Origin: CAYVRJ01 sp964453645
Lineage (GTDB): Bacteria > Bacillota > Clostridia > Christensenellales > JAWKQI01
Direction of reading: 5' to 3'
Length of the DNA stretch: 64,000 nt
Assembly (NCBI GenBank): GCA_964453645.1
Contig: CAYVRJ010000007.1
Coordinates: 1 to 64,000, forward strand
The notes under the pieces are model-generated. The model saw only the letters and a program-made list of their open reading frames with translations, was not told the DNA's origin and made no database searches. Positions 1 through 8,881 of the stretch are shown in pieces (the stretch's first letter is position 1; each line of letters opens with the position of its first letter). The position numbers and the translations under genes were made by a program.

Positions 1-140
1 CCTGAACTTTGCGTTCAAGCGGACTTTTTACTGTCCTTTGAATATGTGGGTTGCCGTGTATCTAGTATCAAACCAGTATCACAGCACTGTCTAAACCCTT
101 GAAAACTCCCTATTTATGCGGGTTTTCGCAGTTTGGATTT
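1..140. other. Region downstream of guaA; no gene recognised
   Basis: About 140 bases lie between the window edge and the guaA stop codon. Short open frames cross it, but none resembles a known protein. The 3' end of guaA (Ile-Glu-Trp-Glu-stop) is known in other bacteria as an insertion point for integrative elements. The AT-rich flank with partly repeated pieces (gtatctagtatc, accagtatcac) would fit an element boundary, but no integrase is visible here, so this is only a suggestion. Confidence 0.3.
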
Positions 141-1673
141 TCATTCCCACTCTATAGTCGCAGGGGGTTTGGACGTAATATCGTACACAATGCGGTTGAT
201 GTGGCTGGCTTCGTTGATGATCCGGTTGGAGATGGCCCCCAACACATCATAGGGAATTTTCGCCCAATCGGCCGTCATGCCGTCCACACTGGTCACTGCC
301 CGAAGGGCAATGGTGTAATCATACGTGCGCTCATCTCCCATAACACCCACGCTGCGCATCCCTGTGAGTACAGCGAAATATTGCCATATCTCGTCGTCCA
401 GCCCGTGTTTTGCAACTTCGTCCCGGAAGATAAAATCCGCCTCCTTTAAGATGGAAAGCTTTTCTTCGGTGATTTCCCCAATAATGCGAATGGCAAGCCC
501 GGGGCCGGGGAAAGGTTGGCGATATACGATGTGATGGGGTAAATTCAGCTCGTCCCCCACAGAGCGCACTTCGTCTTTAAATAAATCCCGCAATGGCTCA
601 ATAATTTGCTCAAAATCCACATCCTCGGGTAAACCACCCACGTTGTGGTGGCTCTTGATCACAGCCGCATGCCCCGTTCCCGATTCCACGATGTCGGGAT
701 AAATGGTGCCCTGGGCTAAAAATTCAACCCTACCCAGCTTCTTGGCCTCTTCCTCAAATACCCGGATAAATTCCTCCCCGATAATCTTTCGCTTTTGCTC
801 GGGTTCAGTAACGCCTGCAAGTTTCTTTAAAAAACGCTCCTGTGCGTTCACGCGGATGAGGTTGATATCAAGCCCCTTGCCAAACACCCGCTCCACTTCA
901 TCTCCTTCGTCCTTGCGTAACAGACCGTGATCCACAAAAATGCAAATTAAATTCTTGCCGATGGCCTTGTTGAGAAGGGCTGCCACCACCGAGGAATCCA
1001 CACCCCCCGAAAGGCCCAGCAACACTTTTTTATCCCCAACGGTGTTGCGAATTTCCTCCACCGAACGGGTTATAAAGTTTTTCATATTCCAATCGCCCGA
1101 AACCTTACAGATCTCGTATAAAAAGTTCTTGATGACCAGCGTGCCATTCTTTGTGTGGGCCACTTCCGGGTGGAACTGCACCCCGTAGAGGGACATATCT
1201 TTGTTTTCAAAGGCAGCACAGGGGCAATTGTCCGTGGTGGCAATAATATCAAAACCCTTGGGCGGTTTATCCACATAATAGGTATGGCTCATCCAGCAAA
1301 CGGCCGTTTCACCCATACCCTCAAAGAGTTTGGAATTGCTGTAGTGAATTTCGGTGCTGCCGTACTCCCGCACGTCTGCCCGCTTCACGTTTCCGTTTAA
1401 CATGTGGGACATAAGCTGTGCGCCATAGCAAATGCCCAGCACGGGAATGCCCGACATAAACACCCGGGAATCGCACTTGGGTGCATCTTCGTCAAGGACG
1501 CTGGCAGGGCCGCCGGTGAGGATGATACCCACGGGGTTCTTTTGCATAATGGTTTCAAATGAAGCGCTGTAGGGCAAAATCTCGCAAAATACGTTTTGCT
1601 CCCGCACCCTTCGGGCGATCAATTGGCTGTACTGTGCCCCAAAATCCAATAAAATGACAGTCTCTCTATTCAT
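141..1673 (-). CDS. guaA: GMP synthase (glutamine-hydrolysing)
   Basis: Converts XMP to GMP using ATP and glutamine, the last step of guanine nucleotide synthesis in the cytosol. The 510-residue product has an N-terminal class I glutamine amidotransferase domain with the nucleophile Cys82 in GICYGAQ. A PP-loop ATP pyrophosphatase domain follows (LGLSGGVDSS), then the C-terminal dimerisation domain ending in IEWE, which is normal for the family. The ATG at 1673 is chosen because aaggag lies just upstream and the product then starts like other GuaA proteins; an upstream in-frame extension to 1742 lies inside larC. The start overlaps the larC stop by 8 bases, so translation is probably coupled. 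It is the last gene of the guaB-lar-guaA operon. Confidence 0.97.
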   Translation of the reverse strand: MNRETVILLDFGAQYSQLIARRVREQNVFCEILPYSASFETIMQKNPVGIILTGGPASVLDEDAPKCDSRVFMSGIPVLGICYGAQLMSHMLNGNVKRADVREYGSTEIHYSNSKLFEGMGETAVCWMSHTYYVDKPPKGFDIIATTDNCPCAAFENKDMSLYGVQFHPEVAHTKNGTLVIKNFLYEICKVSGDWNMKNFITRSVEEIRNTVGDKKVLLGLSGGVDSSVVAALLNKAIGKNLICIFVDHGLLRKDEGDEVERVFGKGLDINLIRVNAQERFLKKLAGVTEPEQKRKIIGEEFIRVFEEEAKKLGRVEFLAQGTIYPDIVESGTGHAAVIKSHHNVGGLPEDVDFEQIIEPLRDLFKDEVRSVGDELNLPHHIVYRQPFPGPGLAIRIIGEITEEKLSILKEADFIFRDEVAKHGLDDEIWQYFAVLTGMRSVGVMGDERTYDYTIALRAVTSVDGMTADWAKIPYDVLGAISNRIINEASHINRIVYDITSKPPATIEWE

Positions 1674-2961
1674 CAATAAGCTCCTTTTTTGCCTGTCTAA
1701 AATCAATATTGTGATCCTGTGCGTATAATCGCACATCTTCATATTCTATTTTTTTGCGGTCTATGGAATAACCCTTGGCATGTTTCATCCGTACACCGTC
1801 TTTATTGACAATTTCCTGCCGATTAAGCGTGTGGCGCTGAATGGTTTGTTCCCGCACCCCCAAGGTGGTGGTGTGTTTAAAGAGTGTTGTCAGCAGTTCC
1901 TCTTTGATGGTCTCATGGCATAAAACCGAGAGTTTGTGCGCTGGACGGTTCTTTTTCATATAAATGGGGGTGAAGAAAACGTCCAGGGCACCGGCATCAA
2001 ACAGCCGTTCCATGGCAAAACCCAGTTCTTCTCCCGTCATGTCGTCTATATTGGTTTCGAGCAGACATACACTTTGCGTTTGCTCCTCACAGGTCTCCAA
2101 AAGGTAGGCGCACAGGGCATTTAACTCACCGAAGTCCTTTTTGCCAAAGCCGTATCCGCTCTTTATCAAACGTGCACTGGGCAGGGCACACTGTCCGTCT
2201 GTTATGGTTGCAACAATGGCAGCTCCCGTGGGGGTGGTGCGCTCTCCCGCTCCCCTTGAGAAGATTTCCAAACCGCTGAGCAGCTTTTGGGTGGCTGGTG
2301 CGGGCACGTTTAACACCCCATGGGCACACATAACTGTTCCACTGCCCACATTAATTTTAGAGGCATACACTTTGTCGATATTAAGCAGCTCCAAGAGCAC
2401 ACAAGCCCCCACAATATCTCCAATGGCATCGATGGCCCCCACTTCGTGGAAGTGCACCTCCTCGATGGTTGCGTTGTGTACAGCCGCTTCGGATTCGGCT
2501 AACTTTTGAAAGATAGCCTTGGATCGAGCTTTCACTCCATGACTTAAGGTTGAACCATCGATGATCCGGCATATTTCGGAAAATCCCCGGTGGTGATGCG
2601 CACCACTGCTTTGGTGATTGTGCTCGTGCGCATGGTCGTGCTCATGATGCTCATGCTCATGATCGTGATGATGCTCATGGTCGTGTTCATTTTCGTGATC
2701 ATGATCATGGTGATGATCGTGGTGATGTCCATGCGCATGGTGATGATCGTGATGATCATGGGTATGGCTGTGTTCGTGAATGTCCACATCAATCCCCGAT
2801 ACGCCGTTTTTATTGGCGGGACGTGCCGTTATGGAAAAGGGCAGGTTTAATTTGCCGAGCTCTAGGCTCAAGTCTTCGAACACGTCCGATAGGCTCAGCA
2901 GTGCCCCTAAGAACATATCGCCCGATATACCCGAAAAGCAATCTAAATACAGAATTCTCAT
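1666..2961 (-). CDS. larC: LarC, nickel insertion protein for the pincer cofactor
   Basis: LarC is a CTP-dependent cyclometallase that puts nickel into the pyridinium bis-thiocarboxylate pincer (NPN) cofactor first found in lactate racemase. The 431-residue product begins with the family motif DCFSGISGDM and is a single uninterrupted frame. In Lactiplantibacillus plantarum the gene is split as larC1/larC2 and joined by ribosomal frameshifting, which is not needed here. Residues 62-124 form an extreme His/Asp/Glu tract with about 35 histidines, a likely nickel-binding or storage segment. The start overlaps the larB stop as ATGA, and the end overlaps guaA. No larA-type target enzyme is in the window. 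Confidence 0.93.
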   Translation of the reverse strand: MRILYLDCFSGISGDMFLGALLSLSDVFEDLSLELGKLNLPFSITARPANKNGVSGIDVDIHEHSHTHDHHDHHHAHGHHHDHHHDHDHENEHDHEHHHDHEHEHHEHDHAHEHNHQSSGAHHHRGFSEICRIIDGSTLSHGVKARSKAIFQKLAESEAAVHNATIEEVHFHEVGAIDAIGDIVGACVLLELLNIDKVYASKINVGSGTVMCAHGVLNVPAPATQKLLSGLEIFSRGAGERTTPTGAAIVATITDGQCALPSARLIKSGYGFGKKDFGELNALCAYLLETCEEQTQSVCLLETNIDDMTGEELGFAMERLFDAGALDVFFTPIYMKKNRPAHKLSVLCHETIKEELLTTLFKHTTTLGVREQTIQRHTLNRQEIVNKDGVRMKHAKGYSIDRKKIEYEDVRLYAQDHNIDFRQAKKELIDE

Positions 2962-3713
2962 ACTCGTTCCTTCGTCAAGTTGTTGATCAGTGCTGCTTGA
3001 TAGCCTGCACCAAATCCGTTGTCAATATTCACAACGCTAATACCCGCACTGCAACTGTTGAGCATGGTGAGCAGTGCGGACAGCCCCCCAAAGTTTGCCC
3101 CGTAACCCACGCTGGTGGGCACGGCAATAATGGGGGCACTGGTTAACCCTCCGATCACCGAGGGCAGTGCTCCCTCCATACCCGCAACGGCAATAACCAC
3201 ACTGGCCTGCCTTAATTTGTCTGCATTGGAGAGCAAGCGGTGAATGCCCGCAACGCCCACGTCGTACAGCCGCTCCACGTTGTTGCCCATGACTTCTGCC
3301 GTAACAAAAGCCTCTTCGGCAACATATAAATCCGAAGTGCCTGCACAGGCCACCAAGATGGTGCCCCCGGACTTTTTTACAGGTGCCGGATAAGCCACAA
3401 TGGTTTTGGCAATTTCGTTGTAGCAACAGGTGTTGTCCACCTGATGCACAGCACGGTAAGTGGCTTCGTCCGCCCGGGTGAGCAGAACGTTTGCCTTACC
3501 CGCCATCACCGAAACGATTGCAGCAGACTGTTCCGGGGTTTTCCCAGAACAGTAAACAACCTCAGAGAAGCCCTTGTTGCGCTCTCTAAGGTTATCGATT
3601 TTTGCAAAACCCAAGTCCGAATAGAGAAGCTGTTGCAGCTTCTCCTCCGCATCCGCCTTGGATATGGTTCCAATAGTGAGTTGGTCTAAAATGGCAGCGA
3701 TGTCTTTAGGCAT
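2958..3713 (-). CDS. larB: LarB, nicotinic acid adenine dinucleotide carboxylase/hydrolase
   Basis: LarB carboxylates the pyridinium ring of nicotinic acid adenine dinucleotide and hydrolyses it, giving the dicarboxylated mononucleotide that LarE then thiolates. The 251-residue protein has an N-terminal helical part (to about residue 85) and a C-terminal PurE-like domain. That domain shows the VYCSGKTPEQ stretch and the glycine-rich GMEGALPSVIGGL stretch typical of the LarB family. It overlaps larE by 8 bases and larC by 4, so the three lar genes are translationally coupled. A true PurE lies at 43.5 kb; this copy is distinguished by its long N-terminus and its lar neighbours. Confidence 0.93.
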   Translation of the reverse strand: MPKDIAAILDQLTIGTISKADAEEKLQQLLYSDLGFAKIDNLRERNKGFSEVVYCSGKTPEQSAAIVSVMAGKANVLLTRADEATYRAVHQVDNTCCYNEIAKTIVAYPAPVKKSGGTILVACAGTSDLYVAEEAFVTAEVMGNNVERLYDVGVAGIHRLLSNADKLRQASVVIAVAGMEGALPSVIGGLTSAPIIAVPTSVGYGANFGGLSALLTMLNSCSAGISVVNIDNGFGAGYQAALINNLTKERV

Positions 3714-4536
3714 TGGCGCTCTTTGGCTTGTTCATGGAACCATGAACGTAACCTCCCTTTGCCACTTCCACACCGGTATAACCCAGTTGTAAAAGCTTCT
3801 TTTCCACCATAGCCAAGTGTTTTTCCTTAAAGTTTTGGATCTCGTTTTTATCCAGCTCGATGACAGCCTTGCCCGAAACGTTGCGCACCCGCAGCACTTG
3901 ATAGCCGAATATTTTAATATAATCCTCGGCTGCATCCGTCATCTTTAACTTTTCAAGGGTGATGGGTTCGTCGTATTTAATGCGGGATGCAAGGCAGGCA
4001 TCGGGGGGGCGAACGATTTCAAAGAAACCCTTTTTGGAGAGCAGTTCCTTAATTTCGGGTTTAGTTAATCCCGCTTCCTTCAGCGGACTTCTGGCACCCA
4101 CTTCGTCGCAGGCCTTCATACCGGGACGGTGGTCGAAAATATCCGAAGCGTTGGTTCCCTCGAACAACACGGGGATGTTGCGCTTTTCGCACTCCAGCTT
4201 CGCCCGGGTCATCATGGCCTTTTTGCAGTAGTAGCAACGGTTTTCGTCGTTTTTGGTGATCTTTTCATCCACCATGAGTTTTAGGCTGATGATCACGTGC
4301 TCCACCCCAATTTGTTTGATGGTGGAGGAGGTGCGATCGATGTCCTCCCGAGGGTAGAACTCGGTGTCCATGGTAATGGCAATGACGTTTTCCTTACCCA
4401 CGGCTTCTTTCGCGGCGAGCAGCAGGATAAAGCTGTCCATGCCCCCCGAGAAGCACACTGCACACTTGCCGTACTCCTTTAATATTTTTAGTAACTCTTG
4501 ATACTTTACGTCTAATTCGTCTCTTTTTTCTTTCAT
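3706..4536 (-). CDS. larE: LarE, ATP-dependent sulfur transferase for the pincer cofactor
   Basis: LarE adenylates the two carboxylates of the LarB product and converts them to thiocarboxylates. The 276-residue product has the PP-loop SGGMDS at residues 30-35, the CYYC pair at 101-104, and Cys181 in DACLASR. By motif, Cys181 matches the position of the sacrificial cysteine (Cys176) of the L. plantarum enzyme. Whether this protein gives up its own sulfur or uses an iron-sulfur cluster, as some relatives do, cannot be decided from sequence alone. The ATG at 4536 has aaggag 7 bases upstream and is preferred over an ATG at 4554 that overlaps the guaB stop. Confidence 0.92.
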   Translation of the reverse strand: MKEKRDELDVKYQELLKILKEYGKCAVCFSGGMDSFILLLAAKEAVGKENVIAITMDTEFYPREDIDRTSSTIKQIGVEHVIISLKLMVDEKITKNDENRCYYCKKAMMTRAKLECEKRNIPVLFEGTNASDIFDHRPGMKACDEVGARSPLKEAGLTKPEIKELLSKKGFFEIVRPPDACLASRIKYDEPITLEKLKMTDAAEDYIKIFGYQVLRVRNVSGKAVIELDKNEIQNFKEKHLAMVEKKLLQLGYTGVEVAKGGYVHGSMNKPKSANA

Positions 4537-4550
4537 GGGTACACTCCTTA

Positions 4551-6008
4551 TCATCTGGAAAGAACTGTGTAATTGGGGGACTCTTTGGTGATGAAAATAT
4601 CGTGAGGATGGCTTTCCAACAGCCCCGCATTTGTTATTTGAACGAACTGAGCATATTTGACCAGTTCGGATAAGTTTTTAGCCCCAACATACCCCATACC
4701 TGAGCGCACACCGCCCACCAACTGAAAGATCATATCGGACAGGGAACCTCGAAACGGCACTCTGCCCTCCACCCCTTCGGGCACCAATTTTTGTGCATTT
4801 TCCTGAAAATATCGATCCGAACTGCCCTTCTTCATGGCGCCCAGGGAACCCATGCCCCGGTATACCTTAAAGCTTCTGCCCTGATAGATTTCCAGTTCTC
4901 CGGGGCTTTCGTCCGTGCCGGCAAACAGGCTGCCGATCATCACACAGGCAGCACCTGCCGCCAAAGCTTTTGTGATGTCCCCCGAATATTTAATGCCCCC
5001 GTCTGCAATCACGGGAATATTAAGCTTGGCTGCCGCTTCACAGCACTCTGCAACGGCGCTGAACTGGGGCACACCAATGCCCGCAACCACCCGGGTGGTG
5101 CAGATGGAACCGGGGCCAATGCCCACTTTCACGCAGGTGGCACCGGCCTTGATTAAATCTTTGGTTGCCTCGGCCGTGGCCACATTTCCAGCGATTAAAT
5201 CGATATCGGGAAACACTTCTTTAATCTTTTTTACTGTATCTAACACGTTTTGATGATGCCCGTGGGCGGTATCCACCGCCAAAATATCCACGTTGGCATC
5301 GATGAGTGCCTTGGCACGATCCAAAGCATCTTTACCCGCACCGATGGCAGCACCCACCAACAGTCTGCCCCGTTCGTCCTTGGCGCTGTTTGGATATTGG
5401 ATGGATTTTTCAATATCTTTAATGGTGATGAGTCCGCAGAGTTTGCCATCCTCGTCGATGAGAGGAAGTTTTTCAATTTTATAGCGAGCTAAAATCTCTT
5501 GGGCTTGCTTTAAGTTTGTGCCCTTGGGGGCAGTGACCAAGTTTTCGCTGGTCATGGCTTCGGATATTTTTTTTGTGTAGTCCGTCTCAAACCGAAGGTC
5601 TCGGTTGGTGAGTATACCCACCAGCTTTCCCTCCGAGCTGGTGATGGGCACCCCCGATATGCGGTATTTGGCCATGAGAGCGTTTGCATCGTTGATGGTG
5701 TGTTCCTTGGAGAGGGAGAACGGATCGGTGATGACCCCGTGCTCCGAACGCTTTACTTTATCAACATGAATGGCCTGTTCGTCGATGGACATATTCTTGT
5801 GGATAATCCCCAGTCCCCCTTCTCGGGCGATGGCGATCGCCAGCCGAAATTCGGTGACCGTGTCCATGGCTGCACTGAGCAGCGGAATATTTAAACGCAC
5901 TTTATCGGACAGTTTGGTTGTTAGCTCCGTCTCTGCCGGCAAAACCTCACTGTGCCTCGGAACGAGAAGTACGTCGTCGAATGTCAGTCCCAATTTTATT
6001 TCCTTCAT
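4551..6008 (-). CDS. guaB: Inosine-5'-monophosphate dehydrogenase
   Basis: Oxidises IMP to XMP with NAD+, the committed step to guanine nucleotides. The product is 485 residues, normal for a bacterial IMPDH with CBS domains. It has a TIM barrel with the catalytic Cys303 in GIGPGSICTTR and the flap region near YRGMGS. A pair of CBS domains is inserted at about residues 95-205 (VPITSSEGKLVGILTNRD and a second repeat). It is the first gene of the guaB-larEBC-guaA operon; the stop lies 14 bases before the larE start. The ribosome binding site (aaaggg) is modest. Confidence 0.97.
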   Translation of the reverse strand: MKEIKLGLTFDDVLLVPRHSEVLPAETELTTKLSDKVRLNIPLLSAAMDTVTEFRLAIAIAREGGLGIIHKNMSIDEQAIHVDKVKRSEHGVITDPFSLSKEHTINDANALMAKYRISGVPITSSEGKLVGILTNRDLRFETDYTKKISEAMTSENLVTAPKGTNLKQAQEILARYKIEKLPLIDEDGKLCGLITIKDIEKSIQYPNSAKDERGRLLVGAAIGAGKDALDRAKALIDANVDILAVDTAHGHHQNVLDTVKKIKEVFPDIDLIAGNVATAEATKDLIKAGATCVKVGIGPGSICTTRVVAGIGVPQFSAVAECCEAAAKLNIPVIADGGIKYSGDITKALAAGAACVMIGSLFAGTDESPGELEIYQGRSFKVYRGMGSLGAMKKGSSDRYFQENAQKLVPEGVEGRVPFRGSLSDMIFQLVGGVRSGMGYVGAKNLSELVKYAQFVQITNAGLLESHPHDIFITKESPNYTVLSR

Positions 6009-6058
6009 TGTTTTGCCCTTTCAATTCAATATAAAAACCCAGTTTATAATAAAATAAC

Positions 6059-6089
6059 ACGTTTACCGCTGGTTTTCAACTGTAAACGT
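6059..6089. other. Perfect 8-bp inverted repeat upstream of guaB
   Basis: ACGTTTAC (6059-6066) and GTAAACGT (6082-6089) form a perfect inverted repeat with a 15-base spacer, in the 97-base gap between cobO and guaB. No clean T-run follows on the minus strand, so it is a weak terminator candidate for cobO. It could equally be an operator for guaB. No regulator is assigned. Confidence 0.35.
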
Positions 6090-6105
6090 CTTTTTCATAT
6101 AAAAT

Positions 6106-6624
6106 TTAAAATTCAATTCCCCGCCGGGCGGGAATACCTGCATCGTAGTTGTGTTTTTCTTTCTTCATGTGGGTGATCAAGTGGGCACACGAGACAACAG
6201 CCGGGGGCAAGTTGCGCCCAGTGAGGATTAACTCCACCCCGTTAGGTTTTAACTCCATGAGGGATACGACCTCCCCTTCGGGGATTGCCCCGGTATCTAT
6301 TGCGTTCAGCAGTTCGTCCAGCAGCACCACATCGTATTTTTTTGAAAATATAGCCTCTTTTGCCTGGGCAAACAGTTCCTGCTCCCGCTCCATGGCTAAA
6401 GCTTTTTCTGGTTCATCCAGGGCAAACAAAAACCCTTTAAGACCCGAGTAGCAATAGGGGATGTGCTCTTTTAGGAAGAGAAACTCTCCCGTGTCCCCAC
6501 ATTTTAAAAACTGATAGACGCAAACCCGAAGCCCTTGACCCAGTGCCCGCAGGATTAACCCCATGGCACAGGTGGTCTTGCCCTTGCCGTCCCCGTAATA
6601 AATCTGATTAATGCCCACGTCCAC
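6106..6624 (-). CDS. cobO: Cob(I)alamin adenosyltransferase, CobO/BtuR type
   Basis: Transfers the adenosyl group of ATP to the cobalt of Co(I) corrinoids, making adenosylcobalamin or adenosylcobinamide. The 172-residue product carries the N-terminal P-loop GDGKGKTT, the DVVLLDELLNAID segment with the Walker B-like acids, TGRNLPP, and the C-terminal RRGIEF signature. All are hallmarks of the CobA/CobO/BtuR family. The start is GTG, 3 bases after the stop of the aldo/keto reductase gene, so the two are co-transcribed. Together with cobU at 57 kb it suggests corrinoid salvage or synthesis in this organism. Confidence 0.93.
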   Translation of the reverse strand: MDVGINQIYYGDGKGKTTCAMGLILRALGQGLRVCVYQFLKCGDTGEFLFLKEHIPYCYSGLKGFLFALDEPEKALAMEREQELFAQAKEAIFSKKYDVVLLDELLNAIDTGAIPEGEVVSLMELKPNGVELILTGRNLPPAVVSCAHLITHMKKEKHNYDAGIPARRGIEF

Positions 6625-6627
6625 GGT

Positions 6628-7455
6628 TTAAAACCCCAAGTCGCAGGTATCTGGGTCTAACCCCATGCGGGTGTTGGTGTTGAGTGCATCGATCTTTTGC
6701 ATATCCTCCTTGGAAAGTTCGAAGTCGAATATTTGTGCGTTTTCGATGATTCTGCCCTCGTTCACCGATTTTGGAATGACCACCACGCCACGCTGTAAAT
6801 GCCACCGAAGGATGGTTTGTGCACGGGTTTTGCCATAATTGTTTGCTATTTCATCGATTTGAGGCACTTTGTCCAGATTTCGATGGAGTAATGGACCCCA
6901 AGCCACCACGGTTATATTTTTTTCATTACAATAGGTGAGCAGGTCGTTTTGGCTGAGCAGCGGGTGCATTTCCACTTGGTTGGCGTGGGGCACAAAGCCG
7001 CAGCCGTCGATTAAATCGTCTAGGTGATACGTTTGGAAGTTGGAGACGCCAATGGAGCGCACACGTTTTTCTTCGTATAGTTTGATGAGTGCTTTAAATG
7101 TTTCTAAACGAAGGTTTTTGTTGGGACCCGGCCAGTGCACCAAATACTGATCCACGTAATCGGTTTTTAGTTTTTCAAGGCTTAAATCGAAGGCTTTTAA
7201 AGTTTTGTCATAACCCTGATCTGCATTCCAAACCTTGGTTGTGAGGAAGATGTCTTTTCGATCCACATGATTCTTTGCAATGGCGTTCCCCACACTCTCC
7301 TCGTTTTCATAGATTGCGGCAGTGTCGATGTGGCGGTAGCCCGCTTTGAGGGCATAGGTGATGGCGTTTTCCACTTCTTCACCTTTTTTCGAGAGGTAGA
7401 CCCCCAGTCCCAGGTAGGGCATATCCACGCCGTTGGATAATTTTTTGCACTCCAT
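6628..7455 (-). CDS. Aldo/keto reductase
   Basis: An NADPH-dependent oxidoreductase of the aldo/keto reductase superfamily, 275 residues in a (beta/alpha)8 barrel. The full catalytic tetrad is present: Asp44 and Tyr49 in RHIDTAAIY, Lys74 in LTTKVW, His107 in LVHWPG. The C-terminal IPKSVNEGRI segment matches the NADP-binding signature. It resembles the 2,5-diketo-gluconate reductase/YtbE group, but the physiological carbonyl substrate cannot be read from sequence. It is the first gene of a two-gene unit with cobO. A mosaic repeat lies upstream. Confidence 0.93.
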   Translation of the reverse strand: MECKKLSNGVDMPYLGLGVYLSKKGEEVENAITYALKAGYRHIDTAAIYENEESVGNAIAKNHVDRKDIFLTTKVWNADQGYDKTLKAFDLSLEKLKTDYVDQYLVHWPGPNKNLRLETFKALIKLYEEKRVRSIGVSNFQTYHLDDLIDGCGFVPHANQVEMHPLLSQNDLLTYCNEKNITVVAWGPLLHRNLDKVPQIDEIANNYGKTRAQTILRWHLQRGVVVIPKSVNEGRIIENAQIFDFELSKEDMQKIDALNTNTRMGLDPDTCDLGF

Positions 7456-7523
7456 TTCGTGTCCTCCGTATATTTTTTCAGTTTATTATATCACCGAATA
7501 TATCGTTCGTCAAAGAGTTTTTT

Positions 7524-7668
7524 TCGGGACCCCTCGGCAGGGGCTGAGTCACTGCACCCTTAGGAAAAGCTCACGCTTTTGCTAAGGTATATTCTATAGT
7601 TCGCCTTAGCAAAGCGTGAGCTTTGCGACAAAAAGTTTTTGGGGTGTTTAGTGGGCAAAGTCCCAAGA
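7524..7668. repeat. Mosaic hairpin repeat, copy A
   Basis: Fills the gap between the aldo/keto reductase start and the ABC permease stop. It contains an aaagctcacgctttt hairpin, an AT-rich centre with ctaaggtat, the mirror copy agcaaagcgtgagctttgcg, the gtttttgggg module, and the gggcaaagtccc end hairpin. It belongs to the family found 13 times in this window. Confidence 0.75.
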
Positions 7669-7679
7669 AAAAACGATTC

Positions 7680-8849
7680 CTAGTTTGTAATGCGCAGTGC
7701 GTCCACCGTGTTGAGCCGGGAAGCCCGGGCAGCGGGAAACAACCCGAATAAAATACCCAGCATGGCCGAAATCACAACGGACAACACTGCTGCATCGGTG
7801 GAAAACCCAAAGGCCAACCCAATAAAACTCTGAGCCGCAAAGGTTAATCCAATGCCAAAGGCAACGCCCAATCCACCGCCAACCAGGGAAAATATCAGCG
7901 ATTCACACAAAAACTGTCCGAAAATATGCATGTCCCGGGCACCGCAGGCCTTGCGTATGCCAATCTCCCTTGTGCGCTCCTTCACCGTGACTAACATGAT
8001 GTTCATAATGCCAATGCCCCCCACAATCAGGGAAATACATGCGATGGAACCGATGATCAGCTTAAACGTGTCTAAAATACTGTTGGCGTTCTTCACTTCC
8101 TTTTCCAGATTCACCATGGAAATGCTGCCCTCCCCGTACTTCTTGGAGAGCAGGGCGATACACGTCTTGGTGGAACGCTCAATCTCCTTGGAATCCTTGG
8201 CGGAAATGGAAATTTCATCAATGGTCTCCTTGTTCATCAGTTCCATAAAGACGTTGATGGGCATAAAACTCTTTTGGGGCACAAAGGCCGAAGCAATGCT
8301 GTTCTCCTCCTTGAGTACCCCAATCACCTTAAATACATTTCCATTTACATACACGCTCTCGTTCAGGGCACTCTTGTTCTTAAACAGCCGCTCCGCACTC
8401 TTTTTGGAGAGCACGATCACCTTTCGGTTGTACTTTACGTCGTTGTTGGAGACGAACCGTCCCTCCAATAAAGTCATACTTTCAATTTCCGCAAGGGTTT
8501 GGGTCACTCCGCCGATCTCGGCGCTAATGCGAAGGTTACCCGCACCCATCAGCGCACCGCCGAACACCGCTGGACACACGGTACTGTTATCGCTAATCCT
8601 GCGCTGCAACATCTCGGCATCGTCCAACCGCAGGGATTTTTGCCCCGATTCTTGGGCGAACAACCACACCCGGTTGATGCCGAATTTGTTCAGTTCGCTG
8701 TTGATCTGCTTTTGGCCCCCCTCTCCCACAGACACCACTGTGATCATGCTGGCAATGCCAATGACAATGCCTAAAATGGTGAGCACTGTGCGCAATTTGT
8801 TCTTGGATATCTGGATGGAGGCAATTTTTAAATAGTCAAAAAAGCCCAT
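7680..8849 (-). CDS. ABC transporter permease, MacB/FtsX type
   Basis: Membrane subunit of a tripartite-like export ABC system, 389 residues. An N-terminal membrane helix (about residues 20-42, LTILGIVIGIASMITVVSVG) is followed by an extracytoplasmic MacB core domain. Three C-terminal helices form the FtsX domain, with the conserved stretch VKERTREIGIRKACGA after the second helix. The ATPase gene lies 32 bases upstream and the adaptor gene before that, so the order is adaptor-ATPase-permease. Relatives export peptides, lipoproteins or antibiotics; the substrate is unknown here. Confidence 0.92.
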   Translation of the reverse strand: MGFFDYLKIASIQISKNKLRTVLTILGIVIGIASMITVVSVGEGGQKQINSELNKFGINRVWLFAQESGQKSLRLDDAEMLQRRISDNSTVCPAVFGGALMGAGNLRISAEIGGVTQTLAEIESMTLLEGRFVSNNDVKYNRKVIVLSKKSAERLFKNKSALNESVYVNGNVFKVIGVLKEENSIASAFVPQKSFMPINVFMELMNKETIDEISISAKDSKEIERSTKTCIALLSKKYGEGSISMVNLEKEVKNANSILDTFKLIIGSIACISLIVGGIGIMNIMLVTVKERTREIGIRKACGARDMHIFGQFLCESLIFSLVGGGLGVAFGIGLTFAAQSFIGLAFGFSTDAAVLSVVISAMLGILFGLFPAARASRLNTVDALRITN

Positions 8850-8881
8850 GTGTGCACCTCCTGTTTTTTTAAAAAAATGTT

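Noticed and set aside
2590..2850. Hydrophobic open frame opposite the LarC histidine tract, plus strand
   Set aside because: It is the antisense reading of a low-complexity cat/gat run; the V/M-rich composition is explained by the histidine codons on the other strand.
7852..8835. Long open frame of about 327 codons opposite the ABC permease
   Set aside because: The minus-strand frame encodes a clear MacB/FtsX protein with neighbours in order; the plus-strand frame has no motif or ribosome site.
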